Shown here piece after piece: positions 54,838 to 64,000 of a stretch of DNA of 64,000 nt (positions are counted from its first letter, which is position 1; each line of letters begins with the position of its first letter). Origin of the DNA: Lentisphaera marina (GTDB lineage: Bacteria > Verrucomicrobiota > Lentisphaeria > Lentisphaerales > Lentisphaeraceae); the NCBI RefSeq assembly GCF_028745505.1, contig NZ_JAQZZL010000002.1, positions 1,054,001 through 1,118,000 on the forward strand, written 5' to 3'. Below the pieces are notes generated by a model that worked only from the letters and a program-made list of their open reading frames with translations, was not told the DNA's origin and did no database searches. Made by a program: the position numbers and the translations under genes.

Positions 54838-55485
54838 ATGAAAATAGCAGTTATTTTAGCGGGATCAGGTGTCTTTGATGGTTCGGAAATCCACGAAGCT
54901 ACTTTGACTTTATTAGCTTTGGATCAAGCAGGAGTTCAGTATCAGTGTATGGCTCCGAATATTGCGCAAAGCGCAAATGTGAATCACTTAAATAATGAGA
55001 GCTTATCGACGCCTAGAAATGTTTTCGAAGAATCGGCACGTATTGCTCGTGGCGATATCTTGGATCTGAAAGACGCTAAAGTCGCTGATTATGATGCTGT
55101 AATTATCCCCGGTGGTTTTGGCGTGGCACTCAATCTTTGTGATTTCGCCCTAAAGGGAAGTGATTGTCAGGTCGATAAGCAAGTGGAAGATTTAATCCTG
55201 GGCTTTTATCAAGAACGCAAAGTCATTGGGGCAATGTGCATTGCGCCTGCATTAATTGCCAAAGTTCTCGGCAAAGAAGATGTCTTAGTGAGTATCGGCA
55301 ATGATGAAGGCACAGCAGATGCCATAGAAGCTTGTGGTGCCATTCATGAGAATTGTGCAGTTGATGAAATCCTTGTGGACGAAGCCAATCGCGTCGTAAC
55401 GACCCCAGCTTATATGTTAGCTACAGGTCCAGCTGAGGCTTGGTCAGGTATCGAGAAATTAGTCAAAAAAGTAATCAACTTTTAA
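54838..55485 (+). CDS. elbB: ElbB-like DJ-1/PfpI-family protein
   Basis: It has the start MKIAVILAGSGVFDGSEIHE, typical of ElbB, and the nucleophile Cys in GAMCIAPALIAK with TPAYML near the end. ElbB was linked to isoprenoid synthesis and later proposed as a glyoxalase III. The length of 215 residues is normal. It is a single gene followed by a long repeat tract. Confidence 0.9.
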   Translation: MKIAVILAGSGVFDGSEIHEATLTLLALDQAGVQYQCMAPNIAQSANVNHLNNESLSTPRNVFEESARIARGDILDLKDAKVADYDAVIIPGGFGVALNLCDFALKGSDCQVDKQVEDLILGFYQERKVIGAMCIAPALIAKVLGKEDVLVSIGNDEGTADAIEACGAIHENCAVDEILVDEANRVVTTPAYMLATGPAEAWSGIEKLVKKVINF

Positions 55486-55560
55486 GTTAAAATGTATTCG
55501 GGGCCAGCGCCAACCCTCGTAAGGCTTGCCATACTCAATTGGCAAGTGAGGGCAATGCCA

Positions 55561-55893
55561 TGATTATATATGATGAGCTTGTTATCTAGGTACGAGAGGG
55601 ACGCTGTCCCCCTCGAGCTCCCCTAGCAAGGAAATGCCTTTCCTTGACCAGGCAACTTAAGGGCTAGGCCCTGATTATATATGAAGAGCTTGTTATCTAG
55701 GTACGAGAGGGACGCTGTCCCCCTCGAGCTCCCCTAGCAAGGAAATGCCTTTCCTTGACCAGGCAACTTGAGGGCTAGGCCCTGATTATATATGAAGAGT
55801 TTGTTATCTAGGTACGAGAGGGACGCTGTCCCCCTCGAGCACCCCTAGCAAGGAAATGCCTTTCCTTGACCAGGCAACTTAAGGGCTAGGCCC
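55561..55893. repeat. Three tandem copies of a 111-bp palindrome-rich repeat
   Basis: Copies begin at 55561, 55672 and 55783 with very few differences. Each holds GGGAC-GCT-GTCCC (55598, 55709, 55820) and AAGGAAA-TGCC-TTTCCTT hairpins and ends GGGCTAGGCCC. There is no shared ORF. The tract lies between elbB and the leftward GH5 gene. Confidence 0.95.
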
Positions 55894-55903
55894 TGGTGAA
55901 GAA

Positions 55904-56983
55904 CTATTCGCTTTTAGCTTGAACCGTGGGTTTAGCTTCTTCAAAGAAAGTAATCTTATTGGACATGACATCTTTAAAGAAAACGCCCTGTCCTTCCCTA
56001 GGAGAATAATCGCGTTCAATGAGGGATGGGGTCCAAGACCAATGGAAACACCAAACCGTCCAGCTCACATTATGCTTAGTGAAATAATTGACGAGGCGTT
56101 TGCCCCAGACTTCATCTCCAATACATGGAATATGAGCACCTTTATCGTCTTCTGACATGAAGCCAAACTCGGTTGCCACGAGGGGATATTTCTCTGACAT
56201 GAAACCCCACATCTTATCCCATTTTTCTTCCATGGAACTATTCTTATCATCTTTTGATTTTTGAGGGTAAGGATGAACTGCATAGGCGAGATTATCGAGT
56301 AAAAAAGGTTTCTCTTTGGCCTCTCTTAAATCGTAAGCCCAGTTGAGCCCACCAGCAATAATCACTGTGTCATCATTATTATTGCGAATTGTGGCACCAA
56401 TCATTTGGACGATTGCACGCCATTCATCCCAAGTCATCTCTCCAAGCTTACCAAAGAAAGTAGTTGGTTCATTGAAGATTTCGTAGAAAGCTACTGTGGG
56501 TTCATCTTTGTAACGCTTGGACATATGGTTCCAAAACTCTAGGGTTTCCTCTAAAGTGGTGATGTAGCCATCGCGTTGAAACTTCTTCTCTTTCAGGTTG
56601 CCAATAGAATGCCAGTCAATGATAATTGAGATATTGCGTGCCTTTGACCATTTGACGGCATTGTCGAAAGCTTCAAAGTAAAATTCTTTACCATGCTTTT
56701 GCCAGTTTTTGGGTGCAACTGGAATGCGAACCACATTGGCTCCCCAAGTGGCAATATGGTCAAAGTGAGCTTCATTCCATTCTTTTTCATTAGTTAATAC
56801 GGCGGGGTCATTAAGTGCTAAGCCCTTGTAGATCATTTTTGAGCCATCCGCATTGATGAGCTGATTGCCTTCTACACGGACTTTCTGAACTTTTTTAGAC
56901 TCATGATCACTCGTAGTGCTCTGACAGGAGCTAGTCATGAAGACAGATCCTAATAAGCTAGTGATTAATAAAAACTTCTTCAT
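55904..56983 (-). CDS. GH5-family endoglycanase lipoprotein
   Basis: The lipobox is near SSCQST, so it is a lipoprotein. The GH5 barrel shows RIPVAP, acid/base Glu in FYEIFNEPT (Glu174 counted from the frame's first Met) and nucleophile Glu in VATEFGF (Glu274). GH5 members cut beta-1,4-glucan, mannan or related chains. The ATG at 56983 has AGGA at good spacing and is preferred over 56989. It is the last gene of the GH9-sulfatase-GH5 run. Confidence 0.9.
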   Translation of the reverse strand: MKKFLLITSLLGSVFMTSSCQSTTSDHESKKVQKVRVEGNQLINADGSKMIYKGLALNDPAVLTNEKEWNEAHFDHIATWGANVVRIPVAPKNWQKHGKEFYFEAFDNAVKWSKARNISIIIDWHSIGNLKEKKFQRDGYITTLEETLEFWNHMSKRYKDEPTVAFYEIFNEPTTFFGKLGEMTWDEWRAIVQMIGATIRNNNDDTVIIAGGLNWAYDLREAKEKPFLLDNLAYAVHPYPQKSKDDKNSSMEEKWDKMWGFMSEKYPLVATEFGFMSEDDKGAHIPCIGDEVWGKRLVNYFTKHNVSWTVWCFHWSWTPSLIERDYSPREGQGVFFKDVMSNKITFFEEAKPTVQAKSE

Positions 56984-56995
56984 AATCATTCCTTT

Positions 56996-58615
56996 TTAGA
57001 GGTTAAAGTCGCCAGGCAATTCAGTTGTGAGCTCTTTGAGGACTTTTTGCATCTCTTTAAGTTTGGCCTGATACTCGGGATTCTGAGCAAGGTTTTTCTG
57101 TTCTTGCGGATCAAGCTCTAAGTTATAAAGTTGATCTTGATCATAATAAGCTGGGTAAGAACCTGTGGATCTTGATTCGGCATGACCACCACCAGGAAGT
57201 GCAGTTAAGTGACTGAAAGGTGCTTTGGGATCTTCTGTGACAATCTCAATATGTTTGCGGTGGCGCTCGGCATTCCATTCTTCTAGTGCTTTAGTTCTTT
57301 CTTCTAGAGTCATTTTATCATATTTCGCGGGGTAGCGAACCGCTAGGTATTTCCAATTACCGACGCGCACGGCACGAGCATAACCAAGTTCATGGTAGAG
57401 AACGCGCTCTTGGGGAGCATCTTTCTCTTTATTGAGGTAGGGAAGAAAACTGATGCCATCAAAAGCTTTGTCTGTGGATTTACCACCAGCCATGTCAACA
57501 ATAGTTGGGGCGAAATCGACATTAGATACTAAAGCATCGAGTTTGTGCCCTGCTTTAAAACCACCCTTTTTCCAAACAATACTAGGGTTATGAACGCCAC
57601 CTTGATAAAGAGTACCTTTTGAATTCTGACCATGATCATTAAAGAAGAAAATAATAGTGTTATCTAATTTCCCCTGTTCTTCTAGAGTTTTGAATAATGC
57701 GCCAAGTGAATCGTCGAGCCATAGCATATTGCAGGTGTCTTTATTTACAGGGAAACCTTTCTCTTTGAGCCTTTTTGGAATAGTACTACGAGCAGGCTGA
57801 ACAGTTAAAGGCTTATCTAAATAACCGATTGGAGTAATCAGTGGATTGGCATTCCAAGAACGTTTAGCGGTCTCTGGTGCGTGAGGAATTGTGGTCGCGA
57901 GGTAAAGGAAGAAGGGGTTATCACGCTTTTGTTTGAGGAAATCCACTGAACTCTGAGTGATCCAGTCCATATTTTGCACAGCGACTTCGTGTAGACCTAA
58001 AAAGTCGGGATTATTGTGATAAACATTACCCACATGGTCAAAACCAGCTTCGCGCATGGCTTGTTGCACATGATCGTGATTGGCTTTGAGGATAGCTACA
58101 TTTTTAGGATCTTTTGCACTACCATCAAAATCTTTTGGACGTTTGAGTCCATGTGCGTGAACAACATGATTTTTACCACTCATAGATGTCGTGTAACCAA
58201 GTTTCTGAAGATATTTAGGTAAACTCTGATCTTGTTTCGTTATGTGAGTATTAAATTCTACAACAGTTTGGTTATCATTAGCGGCAGTAACCTGCTTAAA
58301 GAAAGGGTTTGTGGCTCTGCTGGCATACTTACCTGTTAAGCAATTATAACGGCTTGGGGTACAAACTGGAGAGACAACGTGTTGCTCCTTAAGAACAATG
58401 CCTTCATTTGCCAAGCGATCTAAATTTGGCGTGTAGTTTTTGCCCTTGCCCTCTGGCAGGCAGTTAAAGTGCATGGGCAACATATCGTCGGCAATGAAAA
58501 AGATGATATTGGGACGTGAATCACCTGCAGGAACATCTTGATTTTTGTTAGCCACAGCAAATAAAGCTGTAGGCAGTGCGATAGCGCTTAAAACGAGTTT
58601 TGATAAAAGTTTCAT
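56996..58615 (-). CDS. Secreted type I sulfatase
   Basis: It has a signal peptide (1-20), IFFIADDMLPMHFN (metal), and CTPSRYNCLTGKY with formylglycine Cys at residue 85. FNDHGQNSKG lies in the metal centre. AGGA lies 6 nt before the ATG. Desulfation next to GH5 and GH9 enzymes suggests a sulfated beta-glycan substrate. The gene sits 8 nt from the GH9 stop. Confidence 0.93.
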   Translation of the reverse strand: MKLLSKLVLSAIALPTALFAVANKNQDVPAGDSRPNIIFFIADDMLPMHFNCLPEGKGKNYTPNLDRLANEGIVLKEQHVVSPVCTPSRYNCLTGKYASRATNPFFKQVTAANDNQTVVEFNTHITKQDQSLPKYLQKLGYTTSMSGKNHVVHAHGLKRPKDFDGSAKDPKNVAILKANHDHVQQAMREAGFDHVGNVYHNNPDFLGLHEVAVQNMDWITQSSVDFLKQKRDNPFFLYLATTIPHAPETAKRSWNANPLITPIGYLDKPLTVQPARSTIPKRLKEKGFPVNKDTCNMLWLDDSLGALFKTLEEQGKLDNTIIFFFNDHGQNSKGTLYQGGVHNPSIVWKKGGFKAGHKLDALVSNVDFAPTIVDMAGGKSTDKAFDGISFLPYLNKEKDAPQERVLYHELGYARAVRVGNWKYLAVRYPAKYDKMTLEERTKALEEWNAERHRKHIEIVTEDPKAPFSHLTALPGGGHAESRSTGSYPAYYDQDQLYNLELDPQEQKNLAQNPEYQAKLKEMQKVLKELTTELPGDFNL

Positions 58616-58623
58616 GATTATCC

Positions 58624-60414
58624 TTACTTTGAGTCTTTACTTAAAACATAATCTAGGTATCCGCTGACAAACACCAGGGGGGCGTTCCAGTTGATGGCAG
58701 ATTCATTAGTTGAAAAAGATTGTTTGTCATCGAGGTGAGCGAGTGCAGGCAATACTGAAGGGTATGCTTCAGGGCCCAAGTCCCAAATAATTTCCCAGGG
58801 ATTGGGGCCACCAACAAGAATACCCGGAATAGGTTCTTCTATGCCATCGGACATACAGAGTCGATTGTGTACATTCATACTTGATTTTGAACCAAAAGAA
58901 GTGACGAAGCAATGGTTGAGAGGGTTTTTTCCCAATAAATAATCCATGTGCGAGATAGCAAAGTTTAGGTACTTCTTTTTACCAGTGAGTTTGTGGCACA
59001 TGAGGGCGAGCATTGCCTGATTGGCAACAAAGCCATTGCTGCCCCACTCGTAGCGTTTATTTCCCATGCGGTAAGCTACGCCAGTTGCTTCCATGGCATC
59101 AAAAATGAGGTAGTCGACAAATTCTGTCATGCGTTGCTCAACGAGTTTCATGTCTACCTGAGATTTGACTTTGTCTGCATTATTAATTAAGGACACATAA
59201 GGAAGCGCATGAACATGAGTCCAAACGGGTGAATGAACATCTAATTGTGGGATACCGGCATTTTTTAAATATGATTTTTCACCACTAGTGATAAAAATCT
59301 CTGTTCCTGCCCAAGCAAATTCATCTGTGAAAGAATAGTTTTCATCTTCGTACTTACCCGTGGAGCAAGCCTTTGGCTGTACAAAGCGTGCCCAAGAATT
59401 CTTTTGAGCCCAAGCATAGGCCATTTTTGATTTCTTCATGGCGCGTTCAGCAAAACCAGGGAATTGTTTGGGGTATTTTGCATAGATGCGTGAAGCAACG
59501 GCCATAGTAGCGGCATAATTGAGTGTAGCTGAAGTCGTTTTACCCATCATCCAGCGTTTTGCATTATGCTGGTGGGGTAATTTATCAATAGGGGCAAACT
59601 GCATGGTGCTGAGTTTGTGATAAACACCGCCATCAGTGGGGTCTTGCATCTGTTCAAACCACTTGATATTCCACCAAGCTTCATCAAGTATGTCAGGGAC
59701 GCCATTGCCACTCTCGGGAATATTCATGGATCCATCTGGAAAAACCTTGGGCTGCGCTTCGTACAGCGAGAGTAAACCAAAAGTCGTTATACCTGAATTT
59801 ACTGAGTATTTGTTATAGTCACCAGCATCAAACCAACCACCCGGAGCCGACATTTTTGTCCCGGCTTTTTGACCCGTCCAAGCTGCATCCTCATGAACGA
59901 AGACTTCGGTATCGGGTTTGCCTGCAGGGCGATGCCATTTACCGCCATTTGCTTTAGGGATCTCACCAGAGCAACGGAAATAGAAAAGCATTTTCAAAGC
60001 TGATTTAGTTAATTCGCTATAGGGAGCATCATTAATTTCAAAAGAGAAGGATTTTTCATTCCCTATTTTAAGGTAATAAGTCCCCTGCTCTTTTAAGTCA
60101 CTAAAGTCAGCAAGGCGAATGGCTTCTTTTGAAAAGGGGTAATAATTTGCTTGCATCAGCTTGCCACTGAAAACAGCTTTCTCTTGTCCACCCTCAACTT
60201 TTACAATTTCGAAAGTGGCTCCTGGTCCCCAGCGCTCTGAAGTTTTAAAAACACTGAGTGGCACTTGTACCGCTGCGGTTTTTTCTTCGCTCGTAAAGTA
60301 GCCGACTTGATTGACGCGAATTTTATCACTGAGTTTTGCGCTTTCTGCAAACACATACGAAGTCGTACAAGCTAAGCCAAGGAGAAGCGAGTTAAGTTTC
60401 TTTGAAAAGTTCAT
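58624..60414 (-). CDS. GH9-family endoglucanase with N-terminal Ig-like domain
   Basis: A signal peptide (about 1-23) is followed by a CelD_N-type Ig-like domain starting RVNQVGYFTSEEKTA. The GH9 (alpha/alpha)6 domain begins near residue 130, with GGWFDAGDYNKYSV carrying the catalytic base. The C-terminal signature is NESAINWNAPLVFVSGY. The enzymes usually cut cellulose or mixed-linkage glucan. The length of 596 residues is typical. It is the first gene of the run. Confidence 0.93.
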   Translation of the reverse strand: MNFSKKLNSLLLGLACTTSYVFAESAKLSDKIRVNQVGYFTSEEKTAAVQVPLSVFKTSERWGPGATFEIVKVEGGQEKAVFSGKLMQANYYPFSKEAIRLADFSDLKEQGTYYLKIGNEKSFSFEINDAPYSELTKSALKMLFYFRCSGEIPKANGGKWHRPAGKPDTEVFVHEDAAWTGQKAGTKMSAPGGWFDAGDYNKYSVNSGITTFGLLSLYEAQPKVFPDGSMNIPESGNGVPDILDEAWWNIKWFEQMQDPTDGGVYHKLSTMQFAPIDKLPHQHNAKRWMMGKTTSATLNYAATMAVASRIYAKYPKQFPGFAERAMKKSKMAYAWAQKNSWARFVQPKACSTGKYEDENYSFTDEFAWAGTEIFITSGEKSYLKNAGIPQLDVHSPVWTHVHALPYVSLINNADKVKSQVDMKLVEQRMTEFVDYLIFDAMEATGVAYRMGNKRYEWGSNGFVANQAMLALMCHKLTGKKKYLNFAISHMDYLLGKNPLNHCFVTSFGSKSSMNVHNRLCMSDGIEEPIPGILVGGPNPWEIIWDLGPEAYPSVLPALAHLDDKQSFSTNESAINWNAPLVFVSGYLDYVLSKDSK

Positions 60415-60514
60415 GAAGTAATATCCTAATAAATGTGATTTCTTACTTCATTTAATAACTGAGGGCCTTCGAAAATTGACAGAGAGTACAAAAAATACTT
60501 CTATTTAGTTTAAA

Positions 60515-60543
60515 CAAAAAAGCGCCACCTCAAGAGGTGACGC
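60515..60543 (-). terminator. Terminator after pgi
   Basis: Read leftward: GGCGTCACCTC, TTGA, GGTGGCGC, then six T. Confidence 0.85.
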
Positions 60544-60569
60544 CATATAAAGATCTTTATTTAAATGCT

Positions 60570-62150
60570 TTAGAGACCCAAAGTCTTTAAATATTGCTTA
60601 GCATTTTCAGCTTCTACATCTTGGCCAGTGAAGATGTCGATAATCTCATTAGCAAGTACTTTACCGAGTTGAACACCCTCTTGGTCGAAGGAATTTATAT
60701 TCCAAATGAAACCTTGGAAAGCAATCTTGTTTTCATAAAGAGCCAGTAAGGCTCCCATGATTTCTGGAGTCAATTGCTCAGCAAATAACATTGAATTTGG
60801 ACGGTTACCAGGGAAAACTTTGTTGGGATTATCAGAAGTCTTGCCCGTAGCTAAACCAATTGACTGAGCAATTAGGTTAGCTAAAAGTTTTTGTTGCGAA
60901 GAAGTCCCTTTCACATCGAGATCTTTTTGGTACTGAGACTTAGCAAAACCAATGAAATCGCAGGGGACAACAGTTTCACTCTGGTGAATTAATTGATAGA
61001 AAGCGTGCTGACCATTAGTACCTGGCTCACCCCAAACGATGGGACCCGTAGCAAAATCTACTGTTTCACCCTGACGGTCGACGCGTTTACCATTACTCTC
61101 CATGTCACACTGCTGAAGGTGAGCAGCGAAACGGCTGAGTGCTTGAGAATAAGGAAGCACAGCTAAAGTCTCGTGATCAAGGAAATTTCTATTCCAAATA
61201 CCAATGAGAGCCATGAGTAGAGAGAGGTTATTGCGAACGTCGCGATTTTGTGAGTTGAGGTCAATTTTGCGAGCTCCGCGAAGGAAATCCATGAAGTTGT
61301 CGTAACCCAGACCAAAAGAAAGCATTACAGCACCAACCATTGAAGTCACACTATAGCGACCACCAACGTAATCGAACATATAGAATGAGCGTAAGTACTT
61401 ATCTGGATTGTCCATGGGGCTACCTTTACCTGTAACACAGACAAAGTGGTCTTTGGGATTTAGACCTGCAGCTTCAAAGTTTGAGGCAACAAGTGTTTCG
61501 TTTGTCAGTGTCTCGAGAGTTGAACCAGATTTTGAAATCACACAAACGAGACTACGCTCTAAGTCAGCTTCTTTTAAAACGGCGGCAGCATCATCGGGGT
61601 CAACATTTGAAATGAAGTGAACTTTGCGGCCTTCTACGGCATAAGCTTTTAAAGCGAGGTAAACTGCGCGAGGACCTAAGTCGGAACCGCCAATACCAAC
61701 TAGAATCATCTCGTTGAACTTTTCACCTTTAGCATTAACGATGCTACCATTTTCGAGTTCATCACAAAAAGTTTTAAGCTTAGCGATTTCAGCTTTTGCG
61801 CCATTGACCGCATCTTGATCGGAAAGGAAGCCCTCAGGGAGATCATCAAAAACATCACGCATAGCGGTGTGAAGTACTTGGCGATCTTCGCATTCAAAGC
61901 CATCAATCTTGTTCATGTTTTCGCCGCCCATCATGCGAGAGAATTGCTTTACCGCATCAGTTTCGTCTGCCAAAGCTTGTAATCCATCCACAACTTCATC
62001 GTTTAATCTTTGACATGCATAAACATAATCGATGCCAACGGCGCTAGATTTTAATGATTCGAAACGACCCTCAAGGGCTTTTTCTTGGGTCAAATCATAG
62101 GGATTCGCCGATAATTCTTTTAACAAAGCGTAAGATTTACTGTTTTTCAT
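60570..62150 (-). CDS. pgi: Glucose-6-phosphate isomerase
   Basis: It interconverts glucose-6-phosphate and fructose-6-phosphate. Motifs: GIGGSDLGPRAVY, VGGRYSVTSMVG, and the C-terminal INSFDQEGVQLGK with the catalytic Lys; a catalytic His lies in TNGQHAFYQLIHQ. The length of 526 residues is close to the long bacterial form. A terminator follows. Confidence 0.95.
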   Translation of the reverse strand: MKNSKSYALLKELSANPYDLTQEKALEGRFESLKSSAVGIDYVYACQRLNDEVVDGLQALADETDAVKQFSRMMGGENMNKIDGFECEDRQVLHTAMRDVFDDLPEGFLSDQDAVNGAKAEIAKLKTFCDELENGSIVNAKGEKFNEMILVGIGGSDLGPRAVYLALKAYAVEGRKVHFISNVDPDDAAAVLKEADLERSLVCVISKSGSTLETLTNETLVASNFEAAGLNPKDHFVCVTGKGSPMDNPDKYLRSFYMFDYVGGRYSVTSMVGAVMLSFGLGYDNFMDFLRGARKIDLNSQNRDVRNNLSLLMALIGIWNRNFLDHETLAVLPYSQALSRFAAHLQQCDMESNGKRVDRQGETVDFATGPIVWGEPGTNGQHAFYQLIHQSETVVPCDFIGFAKSQYQKDLDVKGTSSQQKLLANLIAQSIGLATGKTSDNPNKVFPGNRPNSMLFAEQLTPEIMGALLALYENKIAFQGFIWNINSFDQEGVQLGKVLANEIIDIFTGQDVEAENAKQYLKTLGL

Positions 62151-62240
62151 TGTTTATCCTTGTTTTTTGTATTTATAAACTAGATTGAAACTAATAAATC
62201 AGTTTTTTTTTACAAGCTTAGTGACACAGCTTAAGCTTAG

Positions 62241-63110
62241 ATGAACATGCAAAAGATTAAATTTATGAAAAGAAAGAGATATACTTGGCAATGCCGCAAC
62301 AAAAACCTAGTTCTTGGTGATCGTACTTTGATTATGGGGATCCTAAATTCTACCCCCGATTCATTTTCAGACGGCGGTCAGTTTTATTCTTTGGATAAAG
62401 CCCTCGAGCATTCATTAAAAATGGAATCGGATGGTGCCGACATAATTGATATTGGTGGTGAATCAACTCGTCCAGGAGCTGAGCGCGTTAGCTTAGAAGA
62501 GGAACTCAATAGGACAATCCCATTAATTGAAGCCTTGCGTGCAGAAAGTGATGTTGCCATAAGTATAGATACGACGAAAGCTGAAGTGGCTCGCCAGGCA
62601 CTTTTGGCTGGAGCAAATATTATTAACGACGTCAGTGGGTTTCGTCTAGATGCTGAAATGACGAAAGTCGCGAAAGAACTCAATGCTGGTTGTGCCATTA
62701 TGCATATGCGTGGAACTTCGGATAACATGCAAAAGCTCTGTGATTATGATGATTTAATTACTGATGTTAAAGCTGAATTGAAACAAAGTTTAGATATGAT
62801 TTTACTCGCTGGTATAAGTGAGCAACAAGTCATCATTGACCCCGGTATAGGTTTTAGCAAAACGGCAGAGCAAAATATTGAACTGATGAAAAACTTATCT
62901 GAGTTTCATTCATTAAAGCGCCCCATCCTGCTTGGAACCTCGCAAAAATCCTTCATCGGTCATATCCTGAATGAAAGTAATGCGCAGGAACGAGTCTGGG
63001 GTACAGCTGCCTCACTTTGTGTTGGTATTCAGCATGGCGCCCATATTATGAGGGTTCATGACGTCAAAGAGATGGCTCAAGTATGCCAGGTCTACGATAT
63101 CTGCAGTTGA
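62241..63110 (+). CDS. folP: Dihydropteroate synthase
   Basis: It joins p-aminobenzoate to the pterin diphosphate for folate. The two signatures are MGILNSTPDSFSDGGQF near the start and ADIIDIGGESTRPGAE; IDPGIGFSKT and LGTSQKSFI are further motifs. The N-terminal extension of about 30 residues before the first signature could shift the start to ATG 62265. TrpG/PabA at 39383 could supply its substrate. Confidence 0.94.
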   Translation: MNMQKIKFMKRKRYTWQCRNKNLVLGDRTLIMGILNSTPDSFSDGGQFYSLDKALEHSLKMESDGADIIDIGGESTRPGAERVSLEEELNRTIPLIEALRAESDVAISIDTTKAEVARQALLAGANIINDVSGFRLDAEMTKVAKELNAGCAIMHMRGTSDNMQKLCDYDDLITDVKAELKQSLDMILLAGISEQQVIIDPGIGFSKTAEQNIELMKNLSEFHSLKRPILLGTSQKSFIGHILNESNAQERVWGTAASLCVGIQHGAHIMRVHDVKEMAQVCQVYDICS

Positions 63111-63170
63111 CGTAAGCACGCCTTCCACTATTGTAGGCGAAATTAAATTTTCATCTAAGGTTAAACCCAC

Positions 63171-63719
63171 ATGTTTCTCAAATCAGTATTGCCTATTTTT
63201 GTACTAGCATTGCTTTTTTCTTGTCAGTCCTTAAGTCCTGAACAACAAGACGCAAAGATTCAACTAAAAGAACAGAAATCCTTTTTAAAATCTCTGGAAA
63301 AACAATCTGATAAAATTGAAGATCAGTACTACGATGTCAAAGATGAATTAACTGAGATCATGCAACGTGAAGGTTTTTTAACTCGTCGTTTAGTGCGCGA
63401 GAAAAAACGTTATATCCGCTTCTCCAATCAGAAAACCAAACTCGACGCTAATATTGCCGACCAAGAAAAACGCGGTGTGGATGCAGGCACGATTAAAGTT
63501 AATAAACAAATTGGTGAATATATCCAAGCGGTAGTCGATAAAACAAAAGTTTATATTGCAGAACTCGAAACTGAGTTACTAGAGCGTACCAACAAGGGAC
63601 TAGAAGTGCGAAAAGGTTTCGAGGGTATTGCAGCACAGCGTCAAGAAATCGAAATCAAAATCAGTCAAACAGAAAGTAGAATCGCTAGTTTAGAACTGAT
63701 CTTAAATCCCGAAGACTAA
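63171..63719 (+). CDS. Coiled-coil lipoprotein of unknown function
   Basis: A lipobox LFSCQS gives a lipidated Cys at about residue 18. The remaining 160 residues are charged and predicted to be a long helix (KQSDKIEDQYYDVKDEL, RQEIEIKISQTESRIASLE). Such proteins often bridge the membrane and cell wall. No family is recognised. Confidence 0.7.
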   Translation: MFLKSVLPIFVLALLFSCQSLSPEQQDAKIQLKEQKSFLKSLEKQSDKIEDQYYDVKDELTEIMQREGFLTRRLVREKKRYIRFSNQKTKLDANIADQEKRGVDAGTIKVNKQIGEYIQAVVDKTKVYIAELETELLERTNKGLEVRKGFEGIAAQRQEIEIKISQTESRIASLELILNPED

Positions 63720-63872
63720 TTGTCTTTAGTTCATTGATATCCGTCTTTTAAACTTCATTAATAATTTGCTATTTACATAGAAAATAAAAGAAAAACTTTC
63801 TTTTTACCCATTTAGTGACTTTATTGATCCTGTGGTAATCCACAATATTTATAAAATTTATAGGAGCTTCAC

Positions 63873-64000
63873 ATGAAAAAACTTTTGATTTTAGGTGTGT
63901 TATTATTCGCGGCAGTTGGTTGTAATAGCTGTGGTCACGATGGCGATCATTCACATGCAGAAGGCAAAGAGTGTTGCGGTAAAGATGGTAAGTGCTGTAA
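63873..64000 (+). CDS. Cys/His-rich small lipoprotein (cut by window edge)
   Basis: AGGAG precedes ATG at 63873. MKKLLILGVLLFAAVGCNSCGHDGDHSHAE shows a lipobox Cys, then His- and Cys-rich residues (HDGDHSH, CCG, CC), as in small metal-binding lipoproteins. The frame runs off the window; the end is not seen. Confidence 0.65.
   Translation, partial: MKKLLILGVLLFAAVGCNSCGHDGDHSHAEGKECCGKDGKCC

Noticed and set aside
55561..55893. 111-bp repeats as coding tandem domains
   Set aside because: No frame is open across the copies and the sequence is dominated by palindromes.

Overview
The window looks like chromosomal DNA of a marine PVC-superphylum bacterium, most likely a Lentisphaera relative. This is inferred from gene content: type I sulfatases with a CxPxR formylglycine motif, a prepilin-type N-terminus on a protein with an H-Xn-DG end, secreted GH5 and GH9 glycosidases, DUF3731-type Hsp70 proteins, KorAB and AT-rich DNA. 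No rRNA is present. Two identical tRNA-Leu(GAG) genes are.

Left part (1-16.4 kb): a leftward operon encodes a membrane P-loop ATPase, an MscS channel and the start of a probable kinase-like protein cut by the window edge. Then come ilvA (leftward), korA-korB, a Fic gene bracketed by duplicated terminators, serB, a three-gene envelope operon of unknown function (secreted CxxC protein, coiled-coil membrane protein, multi-span membrane protein), a DUF3592 membrane protein and a secreted alpha/beta hydrolase.

Middle (16.5-43.2 kb): a Shedu-like nuclease with an extra beta-rich C-terminus; two adjacent Hsp70-like genes; a LicD / class V aminotransferase / cytidylyltransferase-dehydrogenase operon, probably for surface glycan decoration, whose first gene has no ordinary start codon; two tRNA-Leu genes flanking a transglutaminase-like lipoprotein; prc; a cobC-cobU-cobT-cobS corrinoid salvage operon with an M28 peptidase; a chalcone-isomerase-like/DUF2878 pair; serC-nfuA; an EamA transporter; a glyS-trpG-hisC-pseudouridine synthase operon; a Gfo/Idh/MocA oxidoreductase; and a MazG-like protein.

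Accessory, repeat-rich stretch (43.2-51.9 kb): 16-bp tandem repeats at three loci, hairpin clusters, an unknown acidic protein, a pseudopilin-like protein, a second Fic gene lying between direct repeats, a RhuM protein, a sulfatase and a short REP-associated (Y1) transposase gene flanked by 104-bp direct repeats.

Right part (51.9-64 kb): purU, a DUF423 protein, rimO, elbB, three tandem 111-bp palindromic repeats, a leftward GH9-sulfatase-GH5 operon for polysaccharide breakdown, pgi, folP, a coiled-coil lipoprotein and a truncated Cys/His-rich lipoprotein. Housekeeping genes are conventional. The best candidates for new biology are the ATPase-MscS operon, the Shedu variant, the two Fic modules with their flanking repeats, the non-ATG cytidylyltransferase and the repeat families of the accessory stretch.
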